Assembly (NCBI RefSeq): GCF_005221305.1
Contig: NZ_CP039887.1
Location: 1,612,001-1,676,000 of the forward strand
Origin: Neisseria subflava
GTDB lineage: Bacteria; Pseudomonadota; Gammaproteobacteria; Burkholderiales; Neisseriaceae
DNA: 64,000 bases
Reading direction: 5' to 3'
The notes beneath the pieces are model-generated. The model was not told the origin of the DNA and made no database searches. It saw nothing but the letters and a program-made list of their open reading frames with translations. Below, in pieces: positions 32,828 through 42,556 of this stretch. Within the stretch, counting starts at the first letter, position 1; the number at the start of each line of letters is the position of its first letter. Position numbers and translations under genes: made by a program.

Positions 32828-34843
32828 TTAAGCCAAAAACTCTTTCAAAAACAGCAAGACGCAGGCGAGTTCGTCGGCGGATTCGCGTTGGGTACCGTTA
32901 CCGGTATGGCCGCCGCCGTCGGGAGCGTAGAGCCACGATTGCGCGGAGGTTTCGCGCAGTTTGGCGTAGAACTTGAGCGCGTGGGCGGGATGGACTCGGT
33001 CGTCGCTGAGGCTGGTGGTAATGAGCGCAGGCGGATAATTGATGCCGTCTGAAAGATTGTGATACGGCGACAATTCGCCCAGCCAGCGTTTGCAGACTTC
33101 GTATTTCTGCGGATTGCCGTATTCGTCCGTCCAGCTTGAACCGGCGGACAGCAGCGGATAGCGGATCATGTCGGTCAGCGGCACTTCGCACACCAGCGCG
33201 CCGATACTTTGTGGCTCACGCACGAAGGCGGCGGCGGTAATCAGGCCGCCGTTGCTACCACCCTGCAAACCGATGTGTTTGGGCGAACTCATGCCGCGTT
33301 CGGACAAATCGCGCACGACTGCCAATAAATCATCAACGCTTTTATGTTTGCTGATTCCCTGCGCCGCCTGATGCCAACGTGGGCCGAATTCGCCGCCGCC
33401 GCGGATGTTCGCCAATACAAAGGCATTGCCCTCTTCCAGCCAATATTTGCCAATGCTGCCCAGATAATGCGGCAATTCGGGAATGCCGAAACCGCCGTAT
33501 GCATAGACCAAAGTCGGCGTGTCGGTCGTCGCGTTTTTGCCGACGTGGAAATAAGGAATGCGCTCGCCGTCGGCCGACGTCGTCCAAAACTGCTGCACGT
33601 TGATGCCGTCTGAATCGAACTGCTGCGGCTGACGGCGCATGACGGTCAGTTCCATCACGTTCAAATCCAGCGCAAACAGCGTCAGCGGCGTGGTGAAATC
33701 GCTGGCGGCAAGGTAAACCACGTCTCCGCCCCACGGTTGGTCGGTCATTTCCAACGCACCCGAAGGCAGGCGCGGCAGTTCGACTTCCTGCCATTTGCCG
33801 TCGGTAAAGCGCCATGCTTTCAGACGGCCTTGTACGTTCTCCAACAGGCTCGCCACGACAAAACGCTTAGTCGTTTCCACGCTTTCCAATGCCTGCGTTT
33901 CATCGGGCGCAAACAAAAGCTGCGCCGCCCCGAGTTCGCCCCGATTCAGCTTCACCGCCACCAGCGCGCCGCTCGGATAGCTTTGGTTCGCGCGGTTCCA
34001 GTCCTTGCGCAGCGTCAGCAAAAGATACCCCGCCAGATAGCCGACCACGTCGCAATCGGCGGGCAGGTTCAACGGTTTCGCCTCGCCTTCGGCCGACACC
34101 TGCAAATAGGTTTTGGTGTAAAAACCGTCAGACGCTTCAATCAAATCAATCGGCGAACCCTGAGGATCGAGATAACGCCACGCGTTCACCATCATGCCGT
34201 CTTCGGCAATTTGATACACCGGCAGGCTTTCCTCGAAACTTTTGCCGCGTTCCACCAGCCATACTTCACGCGGATAGCCCGATTCGGTCAACTGGCGTTC
34301 GTCCCAAGCCGGACACACCCACACGCTGTTTTCATCGCGCCACGACACATGGTTTTTGCCTGCCGGAAAGTGAAAACCGCCTTCTACCAATTCCCCTGCT
34401 TCCAAATCCACTTCCAGCGTGTACGCCGTATCGCCGCCCGATTTGCTCAGTGTTAACAACGCGCGGTTGGGCTTTTCCACCAAGTGCGACACGCCGCCCA
34501 AATACACATCATCACCGAGCAATTCGTCGAAGTCCGCCACTGAAAACAGGATTTTCCACTCAGGATAGCCGGAACGGTAAGTCGCCGCGGTACACACGCG
34601 GTACACGCCCTTCGGATATTCTGCATCCTGATGGAAATGGTACATCCGTGCGCGGTGTTCCTGACAAAACGGAATCTGCCGCGTGTCCTGCAACTGCGCC
34701 AAAATGCCGTCAGACAATGCGCGCGCCTTGTCATTTTCTAAAAAACGGGCGCGCGTTTCGGCATGCGCCGCAGCGGCAAACTCTTGCGTTTCGGGAGATT
34801 CGAGGTTTTCAAAATGGAGATAGGAATCGGGGTAAGATTTCAT
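32828..34843 (-). CDS. Prolyl oligopeptidase family serine peptidase
   Basis: A 671-residue S9A peptidase that cleaves short peptides after proline. The N-terminal two thirds is a beta-propeller gate; the C-terminal alpha/beta-hydrolase domain has the nucleophile Ser in LQGGSNGGLI, Asp in SLSDDRVHPAHAL and His in DGGGHTGNG. No signal peptide is seen, so it is probably cytoplasmic. An uptake sequence lies immediately upstream of the start, leaving little room for a ribosome-binding site; several more lie inside the gene. Confidence 0.92.
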   Translation of the reverse strand: MKSYPDSYLHFENLESPETQEFAAAAHAETRARFLENDKARALSDGILAQLQDTRQIPFCQEHRARMYHFHQDAEYPKGVYRVCTAATYRSGYPEWKILFSVADFDELLGDDVYLGGVSHLVEKPNRALLTLSKSGGDTAYTLEVDLEAGELVEGGFHFPAGKNHVSWRDENSVWVCPAWDERQLTESGYPREVWLVERGKSFEESLPVYQIAEDGMMVNAWRYLDPQGSPIDLIEASDGFYTKTYLQVSAEGEAKPLNLPADCDVVGYLAGYLLLTLRKDWNRANQSYPSGALVAVKLNRGELGAAQLLFAPDETQALESVETTKRFVVASLLENVQGRLKAWRFTDGKWQEVELPRLPSGALEMTDQPWGGDVVYLAASDFTTPLTLFALDLNVMELTVMRRQPQQFDSDGINVQQFWTTSADGERIPYFHVGKNATTDTPTLVYAYGGFGIPELPHYLGSIGKYWLEEGNAFVLANIRGGGEFGPRWHQAAQGISKHKSVDDLLAVVRDLSERGMSSPKHIGLQGGSNGGLITAAAFVREPQSIGALVCEVPLTDMIRYPLLSAGSSWTDEYGNPQKYEVCKRWLGELSPYHNLSDGINYPPALITTSLSDDRVHPAHALKFYAKLRETSAQSWLYAPDGGGHTGNGTQRESADELACVLLFLKEFLA

Positions 34844-34898
34844 AGGAAAAGGCCGTCTGAAAGATTGGGAAACGGAATTATAACGGCAAAATCAAAAA

Positions 34899-34930
34899 AG
34901 GCCGTCTGAAACCTGCGTTTCAGACGGCCT
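34899..34930. terminator. Uptake-sequence hairpin after ppk1
   Basis: AGGCCGTCTGAAA and TTTCAGACGGCCT separated by a short loop, 16 bases past the ppk1 stop. Confidence 0.86.
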
Positions 34931-34945
34931 GAGACATTATTCAAC

Positions 34946-37003
34946 TCAACGTCCGTATATTTTCCACAAACCTTCCTGCAAACCAAACGCAGGCTCGCCG
35001 TCTTGCGGCTGGATGCGAACGTAGCTGCCGTCAGGCTGCATCAGCCAAGCCTGGGTATTGTCTTCCAAGGCCATTTCCAAACCTTCGCGGATCACACGTT
35101 CTTTGAGTTCGGGCGTGGTAATCGGCGTGGCGACCTCAATGCGGCGGAAGAAATTGCGACCCATCCAGTCGGCGCTGGAGATAAAGGTATCGTCTGCGCC
35201 GTTGTTATGGAAGCAATACACGCGCGAGTGTTCGAGTTGGCGGCCGATAATAGAGCGGACGCGGATGTTCTCGGACAAGCCTTTTACACCCGGGCGTAAA
35301 GTACACATACCGCGCACAATCAGATCAATTTGCACGCCTGCCGCGCTGGCCTGATACAGCGCATCAATCACACTCGGCTCGATGAGGGAGTTCATCTTGG
35401 CGGTAATCCGCGCCGGTTTGCCGGCTTTGGCGTGTTCGGTTTCCTGCTTGATGCGGTCGATGACCATTTTGTGCAGGGTAAACGGGCTTTGATAGAGCTT
35501 GTTCAGACGGCCAGGCTTGCCCAAACCTGTGATTTCCATAAACAGAATGTTCACATCGGCAGTGATTTGTTCGTCGGCGGTGATAATGCCGAAGTCGGTG
35601 TAGATGCGCGATGTGCCTTGGTGGTAGTTGCCGGTACCGAGGTGGGCATAACGCTTAAGCACACCGTCTTCGCGGCGGATAACCAAAGCCATTTTGGCGT
35701 GGACTTTGTAGCCGAATACGCCGTACACGACGTGCGCGCCCGCCTCTTCGAGCTGTTTCGCCCAGTTGACGTTGTTGGCTTCGTCAAAACGTGCCATGAG
35801 TTCAACCACGACGGTAACCTGCTTGCCCGCCAGTGCAGCCTTCATCAATGCGCGCACAAGCTCGGAATTGCTGCCGGTACGATAGATGGTCATTTTGACA
35901 GCCAATACATCCGGATCGGCTGCGGCTTCGCGTATCATTTGGACAACCGGATCAAAAGACTGATACGGGTGGTGCAGCAAAATCGGCGACTGTTTGACCA
36001 GTTTGAACACTGAGCCGTTTTTGCGCAAGGCTTTCAGACGGCCTGCATTGCGCGGTGGGAACTTCAAATCCGGCCTATCCACCAAATCGGGAACGGCATT
36101 GAGGCGCACCAAATTGACCGGCCCTTTGACCTGATACAGCTCGGCAGAAGTCAGTTTGAACTGGGCAAGCAGGAAATCGTGAATATGCGCCGGACAAGTG
36201 TCTGCCACTTCCAAGCGCACGCCGTCGCCGTATTCGCGGTCGTGCAACTCGTTTTGAATCGCGGCACGCAGGTTTTTCAAATCTTCTTCATCGACCGTCA
36301 AATCGCTATCACGCGTGAGACGGAACTGATGGCAGTCTTTAACCTTCATACCGGGAAAGAGTTTGCCGACATGGGCGTGCAAAATCGAAGACAAGAACAC
36401 AAAACCTGCATCGCCGCCGCAAATTTCAGACGGCATGGGGACAACGCGCGGCAAAATGCGCGGAGCCTGTACAATCGCCATTCCTGACGGACGGCCGAAC
36501 GCATCCGTGCCTTCGAGTTCGACGGCGAAATTAAGCGATTTGTTTAACGGGCGCGGGAACGGGTGTGACGGATCAAGACCGATGGGCGTGAGAATGGGCA
36601 GCAGCTCGTTGTCGAAATAGTTTTCGATCCATTTTTTCTGCGCAGCCGTCCATTTGTAGCGGCGATAGAAATGAATGCCGGCGCGGCTGAGTGCAGGCTG
36701 CAATACTTTGTTAAACAGGTCGTACTGCTCGCGAATCAAGGCCTGTGCCTCTTTCGCCACCGCTTCGATGGTTTCGGCCGCGGTTTTGCCGTTGTCGAGC
36801 AGCTGATGCGGGCGCAATTTGTTTTCGCGTTTCAACCACGCCATGCGCACTTCAAAAAATTCGTCCAAATTGGAAGACACGATGCACAGGAAACGCAAAC
36901 GTTCCAACAAAGGAACTTTCGTATCCTGCGCCTGAGCCAGTACACGGCGGTTGAACGCCAACAGGCTGAGTTCTCGGCAAAGAATGCGGTTTTGCTCGGG
37001 CAT
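34946..37003 (-). CDS. ppk1: Polyphosphate kinase 1
   Basis: A 685-residue PPK1 that polymerises the gamma-phosphate of ATP into polyphosphate. The N-terminal domain begins LCRELSLLAFNRRVLAQA. The phospholipase D-like catalytic halves carry the autophosphorylated His in GYKVHAKMALVIRRE and the second His in VYCFHNNGADDTFISSADW. AGGAG precedes the ATG. It is monocistronic, divergent from fabI. Confidence 0.96.
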   Translation of the reverse strand: MPEQNRILCRELSLLAFNRRVLAQAQDTKVPLLERLRFLCIVSSNLDEFFEVRMAWLKRENKLRPHQLLDNGKTAAETIEAVAKEAQALIREQYDLFNKVLQPALSRAGIHFYRRYKWTAAQKKWIENYFDNELLPILTPIGLDPSHPFPRPLNKSLNFAVELEGTDAFGRPSGMAIVQAPRILPRVVPMPSEICGGDAGFVFLSSILHAHVGKLFPGMKVKDCHQFRLTRDSDLTVDEEDLKNLRAAIQNELHDREYGDGVRLEVADTCPAHIHDFLLAQFKLTSAELYQVKGPVNLVRLNAVPDLVDRPDLKFPPRNAGRLKALRKNGSVFKLVKQSPILLHHPYQSFDPVVQMIREAAADPDVLAVKMTIYRTGSNSELVRALMKAALAGKQVTVVVELMARFDEANNVNWAKQLEEAGAHVVYGVFGYKVHAKMALVIRREDGVLKRYAHLGTGNYHQGTSRIYTDFGIITADEQITADVNILFMEITGLGKPGRLNKLYQSPFTLHKMVIDRIKQETEHAKAGKPARITAKMNSLIEPSVIDALYQASAAGVQIDLIVRGMCTLRPGVKGLSENIRVRSIIGRQLEHSRVYCFHNNGADDTFISSADWMGRNFFRRIEVATPITTPELKERVIREGLEMALEDNTQAWLMQPDGSYVRIQPQDGEPAFGLQEGLWKIYGR

Positions 37004-37157
37004 GGTTTACTCCTGAAACATCAGTCATTAACACCATCAAGTATAACGTTTTGCCGCCGTTCCGTCAGGTTTCAGACGGCCTCGGCAGACAACCTCATCT
37101 CTATTTGAGGCAAGACAAAGGGTTATCCGTTGTTTTCTATACCGAAACAGCGGTTTT

Positions 37158-37166
37158 TGCTATAAT
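37158..37166 (+). promoter_or_regulatory. Extended -10 promoter of fabI
   Basis: TGCTATAAT is a perfect extended -10 element, 46 bases before the fabI ATG. No good -35 hexamer stands at the expected distance, which is common for extended -10 promoters. Confidence 0.6.
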
Positions 37167-37211
37167 GCGCCGTTTAATGCAACCGCAATACCACTGCTAA
37201 AGGATAAGAAA

Positions 37212-38000
37212 ATGGGCTTTTTGCAAGGCAAAAAAATTCTGATTACCGGCATGATCTCCGAGCGTTCCATCGCTTACGGCATCGCCAAAGCCTGCCGCGA
37301 ACAAGGCGCGGAATTGGCATTCACTTATGTTGTCGACAAACTGGAAGAGCGCGTCCGTAAAATGGCGGCCGAACTCGGCTCCGAACTCGTGTTCCGCTGC
37401 GACGTTGCCAGCGACGACGAAATCAACCAAGTTTTCGTTGACTTGGGCAAACACTGGGACGGCTTGGACGGCTTGGTTCACTCCATCGGCTTCGCCCCTA
37501 AAGAAGCTTTGAGCGGCGACTTCCTCGACAGCATCAGCCGCGAAGCGTTCAACACCGCTCACGAAATCTCCGCATACAGCCTGCCTGCACTGGCAAAAGC
37601 CGCCCGTCCGATGATGCAGGGCCGCAACGCCGCAATCATTGCCCTGAGCTACTTGGGCGCTGTTCGTGCCATTCCTAACTACAACGTTATGGGCATGGCC
37701 AAAGCCAGCCTCGAAGCCGGCATCCGCTTCACTGCCGCCTGCCTGGGCAAAGAAGGCATCCGCTGCAACGGCATCTCCGCAGGCCCGATCAAAACCCTGG
37801 CCGCTTCCGGCATCGCCGATTTCAGCAAACTCTTGGGCCACGTCGCTTCCCACAACCCATTGGGCCGCAACGTGACCACCGAAGAAGTCGGCAACACAGC
37901 CGCCTTCCTGCTGTCCGACCTCGCTTCCGGCATCACCGGCGAGATTACCTACGTTGATGGCGGTTACAGCATCAACGCGCTGAACGATGAAGAGGACTAA
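37212..38000 (+). CDS. fabI: Enoyl-ACP reductase (FabI)
   Basis: A 262-residue NADH-dependent short-chain dehydrogenase-type enzyme completing each fatty-acid elongation cycle. The Gly-rich ITGMISERSIAYGIA binds the cofactor; catalytic Tyr157 and Lys164 lie in NYNVMGMAK with the Y-x6-K spacing of FabI. AAAGGA precedes the ATG. This is the target of triclosan-type inhibitors in related species. Confidence 0.97.
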   Translation: MGFLQGKKILITGMISERSIAYGIAKACREQGAELAFTYVVDKLEERVRKMAAELGSELVFRCDVASDDEINQVFVDLGKHWDGLDGLVHSIGFAPKEALSGDFLDSISREAFNTAHEISAYSLPALAKAARPMMQGRNAAIIALSYLGAVRAIPNYNVMGMAKASLEAGIRFTAACLGKEGIRCNGISAGPIKTLAASGIADFSKLLGHVASHNPLGRNVTTEEVGNTAAFLLSDLASGITGEITYVDGGYSINALNDEED

Positions 38001-38013
38001 ACAGTTTTCGCAC

Positions 38014-38047
38014 AAAACGCACTTTCATCATGAAAGTGCGTTTTTTT
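38014..38047 (+). terminator. Rho-independent terminator of fabI
   Basis: AAAACGCACTTTCA-TCA-TGAAAGTGCGTTTTTTT has a 13-14 base stem and strong T run, 14 bases past the stop. It does not use uptake sequences. Confidence 0.92.
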
Positions 38048-38449
38048 ATGGCCATTACATTATGGTTTGAATGACTGCATAACCGATAAGGCCGTCTGAA
38101 ATTCAAATACACGCATGAAACATGATTGTCGTATGCTTTGGCGTATTATGTTAATAACATTACAACGTTATCATTTAATCTCATTTAAAAGATAAGATAG
38201 AGCATTGATTCCAAAGATAACATTCATATTATCTGATACTTAGCCGCTGATAAAAAATGGTGTAAAAAAGTAACAGAAAAATTTCAGACGGCCTGTTTTT
38301 CATACAGAAGGCATAGAAGCAGGAGATTTTTGGCATAAAATACAAAATTTAACATTATTGAATTTTTCTTAACTGATAAAGCGTTAATATGCCTGCCGAT
38401 TTATTGAATCACATCTGATTTTGACTCAAACACATACAGGAGATTAATT
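38048..38449. other. AT-rich intergenic stretch upstream of mscL
   Basis: About 400 bases without a coding frame. It contains two uptake sequences in opposite orientation (38089-38100 and 38283-38294) too far apart to form a simple hairpin, and otherwise AT-rich DNA including the mscL leader. Confidence 0.5.
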
Positions 38450-38893
38450 ATGTCAATCGCTTCAGAATTTAAAGAATTTATTATGCGTGGCAACGTGATC
38501 GACCTCGCAGTCGGTATGGTTGTCGGTACAGCATTCAGCGGCATCGTCAAATCATTGGTTGACGATGTAATCATGCCTCCTATCGGTCTGTTGATCGGCG
38601 GCGTTGATTTCTCCAACCTGTTCATTACACTGAAAGACGGCGCACAAGCCGCTCCTGCAGAAGGTTACGCCAACCTGGCAGCCGCTCAAGCAGCCGGTGC
38701 CGTTACTTTGAACATCGGTCTGTTCATCAACACTGTGATCAGCTTCCTGATCATCGCCGCTGCCATCTTCTGCGTGGTTAAAGCCATCAACTCCGTGAAA
38801 AAAACCGAAGCTCCTGCTGAAGAAGCACCAGCAGAGCCTAGCGAAGAAGTTCTGTTGTTGCGCGAAATCCGTGACTCTCTGAACAAAAACTAA
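38450..38893 (+). CDS. mscL: Large-conductance mechanosensitive channel
   Basis: A 147-residue MscL that opens under membrane tension to release solutes on osmotic downshock. N-terminal SEFKEFIMRGNVIDLAVGMVV and the pore helix GTAFSGIVKSLVDDVIMPPI are highly conserved; the second helix (LFINTVISFLIIAAAIF) and an acidic Ala/Pro/Glu linker precede the C-terminal helix EEVLLLREIRDSL. AGGAG precedes the ATG. Confidence 0.97.
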   Translation: MSIASEFKEFIMRGNVIDLAVGMVVGTAFSGIVKSLVDDVIMPPIGLLIGGVDFSNLFITLKDGAQAAPAEGYANLAAAQAAGAVTLNIGLFINTVISFLIIAAAIFCVVKAINSVKKTEAPAEEAPAEPSEEVLLLREIRDSLNKN

Positions 38894-38922
38894 TCACAAT
38901 ACCTAAACATACACACAAATCA

Positions 38923-38951
38923 AGGCCGTCTGAAACCGTTTCAGACGGCCT
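38923..38951. terminator. Uptake-sequence hairpin after mscL
   Basis: AGGCCGTCTGAAA-CCG-TTTCAGACGGCCTTTT, 30 bases after the stop. Confidence 0.88.
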
Positions 38952-39100
38952 TTTCTCATACCAATTTATTTATCGTTAAACCCTTCCCATTGAAAGAATC
39001 ACGCCCTTCCCTTTCTCAGCAAGCTATCCTGCTTTTTAACCATGAAGCAACGCTCATGTTAAATACAAAGAAAATGAGCAGCACAACTCCTTGTCAATAA

Positions 39101-39131
39101 AAAAGCCCGATGCGTTCAACATCGGGCTTTT
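39101..39131 (-). terminator. Rho-independent terminator of rne
   Basis: AAAAGCCCGATG and CATCGGGCTTTT form a 12-base stem with a 7-base loop, immediately past the rne stop on the minus strand. Confidence 0.88.
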
Positions 39132-39147
39132 AACTGGAAAACCAATC

Positions 39148-42042
39148 TTAATCTTTGCGTGTTTCCACCAAAATCATTTCGACTGCTACGTCTTCCACTT
39201 CTACTTTAGGCACATCCGAACGGCGTGTTTTAGCAACCGGTTCAGGTTGTGGCTGCGCAGCAAAAGCGGCAACGGCTTGCGGATCGGTTTCAACGAAGAT
39301 CAAATCGCCCAAGCTCTCAGGCACAACGATTGCGACAGGCGCTGCTTGAGCTACGGCTTCAGCTGGTGTGGCAACAGTTTCGGCTGGTGCTTCAACCGGT
39401 GCAACAGTAGCCGTTTCATTCGGAGACAATACTGCAGAAATGGCTTCTTTAACGTTGCTGACGGCAGAAGCAAGCAGGGCTTGTTCGGCATCAGCGCCTT
39501 CAGTTTGCGCTACGGCAGGCTCGTCTTCGCTTTCAATCGCAAATACGAATGGCTCTGCGCTGGTAACTTCAGGCTCGGATACCACAATCACCAGCGGCTC
39601 GGCTTGGTCGCTTTCAGAAGACAATGTTGCATTTGCAGCTTCAACCGTTTCGTTCAAACCTAAAACATGCGCTACGGCAAAGAGGACTTTGTCAGCGGTA
39701 TCGGTAATGTTCAGGTATTGCTCGATTTTTGCCGAAGACGGAATATTGCGTTTTTTGCTGTTGGAACGGCGGTCGTTACGGTTGTTGCGCTGACGGTTGT
39801 TGCGGTCGCGTCCTTGACGGCCGTTGTTTTTCACACCCTCTTCGCTGCGGGCGTTGTCGTCCGCTTCAACTTGCGCCTGTTCGCCATCGGCTTGAACGTT
39901 CACGTCCTCAACACGGTTTTCCGCAGATTGATGACGGTTGCGCTCGTTACGGCCGTTGTTGCGGCGGCGTTTATTGCCGTTTTGTTCCGCTTGGTTTTCA
40001 GACGGCATCTCAACCAGTGCAGCTACTTCTTGAACGTTTACGTCTTCAACCACTTCCTCAACACGGTTGCGCTCGTTGTTGCGATCATCGCGGCGGTTGT
40101 TACGGTTGCGGTTGCGACGATTGTCTTTACGCTCGTCGTTGCGGCTTTCGTTTGATTTGTTTTCTTCAAACTTGCTGTCAACAGCTTCGGCATTCACTTC
40201 GCGCACTTCTACCTTGCTGCCGTCGTGCCTATTGTTGCGGCGCGGGTTTTGGCGGCGGTTGTTTGCGCGGCGGTTGCCGGAATTGCCGTTGCGGTTGTTG
40301 CCGTTTGAAGTGCGTTTTTCTGCCACTTCGGCAACAGGCACGGTTTCGGCTGCGGTATTGCCGCCGAAAATGCGTTTGAGCCATGCTTTGAAGGTATCCC
40401 ACCATGAACCGCTTTTCTGCTCGGATATGGTCGGGGCGGGTTGGGTATGGCGCACGCCTTTGACGGCGGGTTCGGGACGGGCGGCTTTGGCTCTTTCGCT
40501 GCCGAAAGGTTTGGCGGATTCGTCTTCTTCCGGCTCGGCGACGCGTTTGTAGCTCGGTTCGCCGTCTTCTTCTACGTCGTCGATGCGGATGCGGTTGATT
40601 TCGTAGTGCGGATTTTCCAAGTGGATATTCGGAATCAGGACGACGTTGACGTCCAAACGCTCTTCCATCGCAAACAGCTCGGCGCGTTTTTCGTTCAGCA
40701 GGAAGGTAGCAACATCGACGGGCACTTGCGCATGCACTTCGCCGGTATTGTCTTTCATCGCTTCTTCTTGAATGATGCGCAAAACGTGCAGGGCGGTTGA
40801 TTCGATGCCGCGGATGACGCCGGTACCGGCGCAGCGCGGGCAGGCGACGTGGCTGCTTTCGCCCAAAGCGGGTTTCAGGCGTTGGCGGCTTAATTCCAAG
40901 AGGCCGAAGCGGGAAAGTTTGCCCATTTGCACGCGGGCGCGGTCTTTTTTGAGCGCGTCGCGCAGGACGTTTTCAACATCGCGCTGGTGCTTGGGGTTTT
41001 CCATGTCGATGAAGTCGATGACGACCAAGCCGCCCAAGTCGCGCAAACGCATTTGGCGGGCGACTTCTTCGGCGGCTTCCATATTGGTTTTGAACGCGGT
41101 GTCTTCGATGTCCGCGCCGCGTGTCGCGCGGGCGGAGTTGACATCGATGGAAACCAGGGCTTCGGTGTGGTCAATCACAATCGCGCCGCCGGAAGGCAGG
41201 CTGACGCTGCGGGCAAACGCGCTTTCGATTTGGTGTTCGATTTGGAAGCGTGAGAACAGCGGCGTGTGGTCTTGATAGAGTTTCAGACGACCTACGTTGC
41301 TCGGCATGACGTAGCTCATAAACTCGGCGACTTGGTCATAAACCTCTTGATTGTCCACCAGAATTTCGCCGATGTCGGGACGGAAATAGTCGCGGATAGC
41401 GCGGATGAGCAGCGAGCTTTCCATGAAGAGCAGGTAAGGGTCATGGTGTGCTTTTCCTGCTTCTTCAATGGCTTGCCAGAGTTGCTTGAGGTAGTTCAAG
41501 TCCCATTCCAACTCTTCCGCGCTGCGGCCGATGCCGGCTGTGCGAGCAATAATGCTCATGCCGTTCGGAATGTCGAGTTCGGCCATGGCGGCTTTCAACT
41601 CTTGACGCTCCTCGCCTTCGATACGGCGGGATACGCCGCCGCCGCGCGGGTTGTTCGGCATCAATACCAAATAGCGGCCAGCCAGGCTGATGAAAGTGGT
41701 CAGCGCCGCGCCTTTGTTGCCACGTTCGTCTTTTTCAACTTGGACGATAACTTCCATGCCTTCTTTGAGCACGTCTTGAATTCGCGCCCTGCCGCCTTCG
41801 TAATCGCGGAAATACGAACGCGATACTTCCTTAAACGGCAAAAAGCCGTGGCGGTCGGTTCCGTAATCGACGAAACACGCTTCCAGCGACGGCTCGATGC
41901 GGGTAATGATACCTTTGTAGATATTGCCTTTACGCTGTTCTTTGCCCAGCGTTTCGATGTCCAAGTCCAAAAGGTTTTGGCCATCGACAATGGCAACGCG
42001 CAGCTCTTCGGCCTGCGTTGCGTTGAATAACATTCTTTTCAT
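39148..42042 (-). CDS. rne: Ribonuclease E
   Basis: A 964-residue endoribonuclease that begins mRNA decay and processes rRNA and tRNA. The S1 domain is at about 37-120; the DNase I-like catalytic domain has Asp300 (VSIDVNSARATRG) and Asp343 (VIDFIDMENPKHQ); the zinc link CPRC is at 401-404. The C-terminal half (about 520-964) is disordered, with Asn/Arg-rich RNA-binding blocks and an acidic Ala/Val/Glu tail for partner binding. The start MKRMLFNATQ after GAGGTG is preferred to one 72 bases upstream. It is divergent from rluC, as in E. coli. One AGGTCGTCTGAA copy lies inside. Confidence 0.96.
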   Translation of the reverse strand: MKRMLFNATQAEELRVAIVDGQNLLDLDIETLGKEQRKGNIYKGIITRIEPSLEACFVDYGTDRHGFLPFKEVSRSYFRDYEGGRARIQDVLKEGMEVIVQVEKDERGNKGAALTTFISLAGRYLVLMPNNPRGGGVSRRIEGEERQELKAAMAELDIPNGMSIIARTAGIGRSAEELEWDLNYLKQLWQAIEEAGKAHHDPYLLFMESSLLIRAIRDYFRPDIGEILVDNQEVYDQVAEFMSYVMPSNVGRLKLYQDHTPLFSRFQIEHQIESAFARSVSLPSGGAIVIDHTEALVSIDVNSARATRGADIEDTAFKTNMEAAEEVARQMRLRDLGGLVVIDFIDMENPKHQRDVENVLRDALKKDRARVQMGKLSRFGLLELSRQRLKPALGESSHVACPRCAGTGVIRGIESTALHVLRIIQEEAMKDNTGEVHAQVPVDVATFLLNEKRAELFAMEERLDVNVVLIPNIHLENPHYEINRIRIDDVEEDGEPSYKRVAEPEEDESAKPFGSERAKAARPEPAVKGVRHTQPAPTISEQKSGSWWDTFKAWLKRIFGGNTAAETVPVAEVAEKRTSNGNNRNGNSGNRRANNRRQNPRRNNRHDGSKVEVREVNAEAVDSKFEENKSNESRNDERKDNRRNRNRNNRRDDRNNERNRVEEVVEDVNVQEVAALVEMPSENQAEQNGNKRRRNNGRNERNRHQSAENRVEDVNVQADGEQAQVEADDNARSEEGVKNNGRQGRDRNNRQRNNRNDRRSNSKKRNIPSSAKIEQYLNITDTADKVLFAVAHVLGLNETVEAANATLSSESDQAEPLVIVVSEPEVTSAEPFVFAIESEDEPAVAQTEGADAEQALLASAVSNVKEAISAVLSPNETATVAPVEAPAETVATPAEAVAQAAPVAIVVPESLGDLIFVETDPQAVAAFAAQPQPEPVAKTRRSDVPKVEVEDVAVEMILVETRKD

Positions 42043-42556
42043 AGTCACCTCGTGAACAGCGGCCGTTTGATTTGTGAATATCTTTTTCAGACGGCCTGTC
42101 TGTCCGGTTGGCACTCTTCAAAGGCAAGATGGGAAAATCCCCGTGTAACCAGTATTTGATTTGAAATCCGCAAGGTTGCATGCTTGAGCTCAAGCCATGT
42201 GCGGACGGATTCGGATAAAGAAGGAAATAAAGAACAATGCGGCGGAAAGGTTGATGGTTCCGCTGCCGTCCGAATGCTGATGCTTCGGACAAAATAAGGC
42301 AGCCTACATCTTCTTATTATCGTAGCGCCGGTAATTTCGGACGGTGCTGCGCGGACTGCGTCTTACGCCCGGCCGGACGGCAGGTTCAATTCAAACTTAA
42401 TTACGGGATTGCGTTTGCCGGCTTTGAACAAACACAAGGAAATGCTTTGCGGAGTGCGTTTTTAATATAAAATCTCGTTTTAACAATAAATCCGTTTCAG
42501 ATGGCCTGCAACGGCAGGTTCGGGTCCCGAAACGGACGTTTGGGATTATAGAGAAA
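42043..42556. other. rne-rluC divergent intergenic region
   Basis: About 510 bases containing the rne 5' leader (minus) and rluC upstream region (plus), with one uptake sequence near 42087 and a near-match (TTTCAGATGGCCT) near 42495. In E. coli the long rne leader folds and mediates autoregulation by RNase E; a similar role here is inference. No coding frame is credible. Confidence 0.5.

Noticed and set aside
39667..40552. Plus-strand frames rich in Val/Ala or Arg/Cys over the 3' half of rne
   Set aside because: They arise from the repetitive Asn/Arg codons of the RNase E tail; not protein-like and no start signals.
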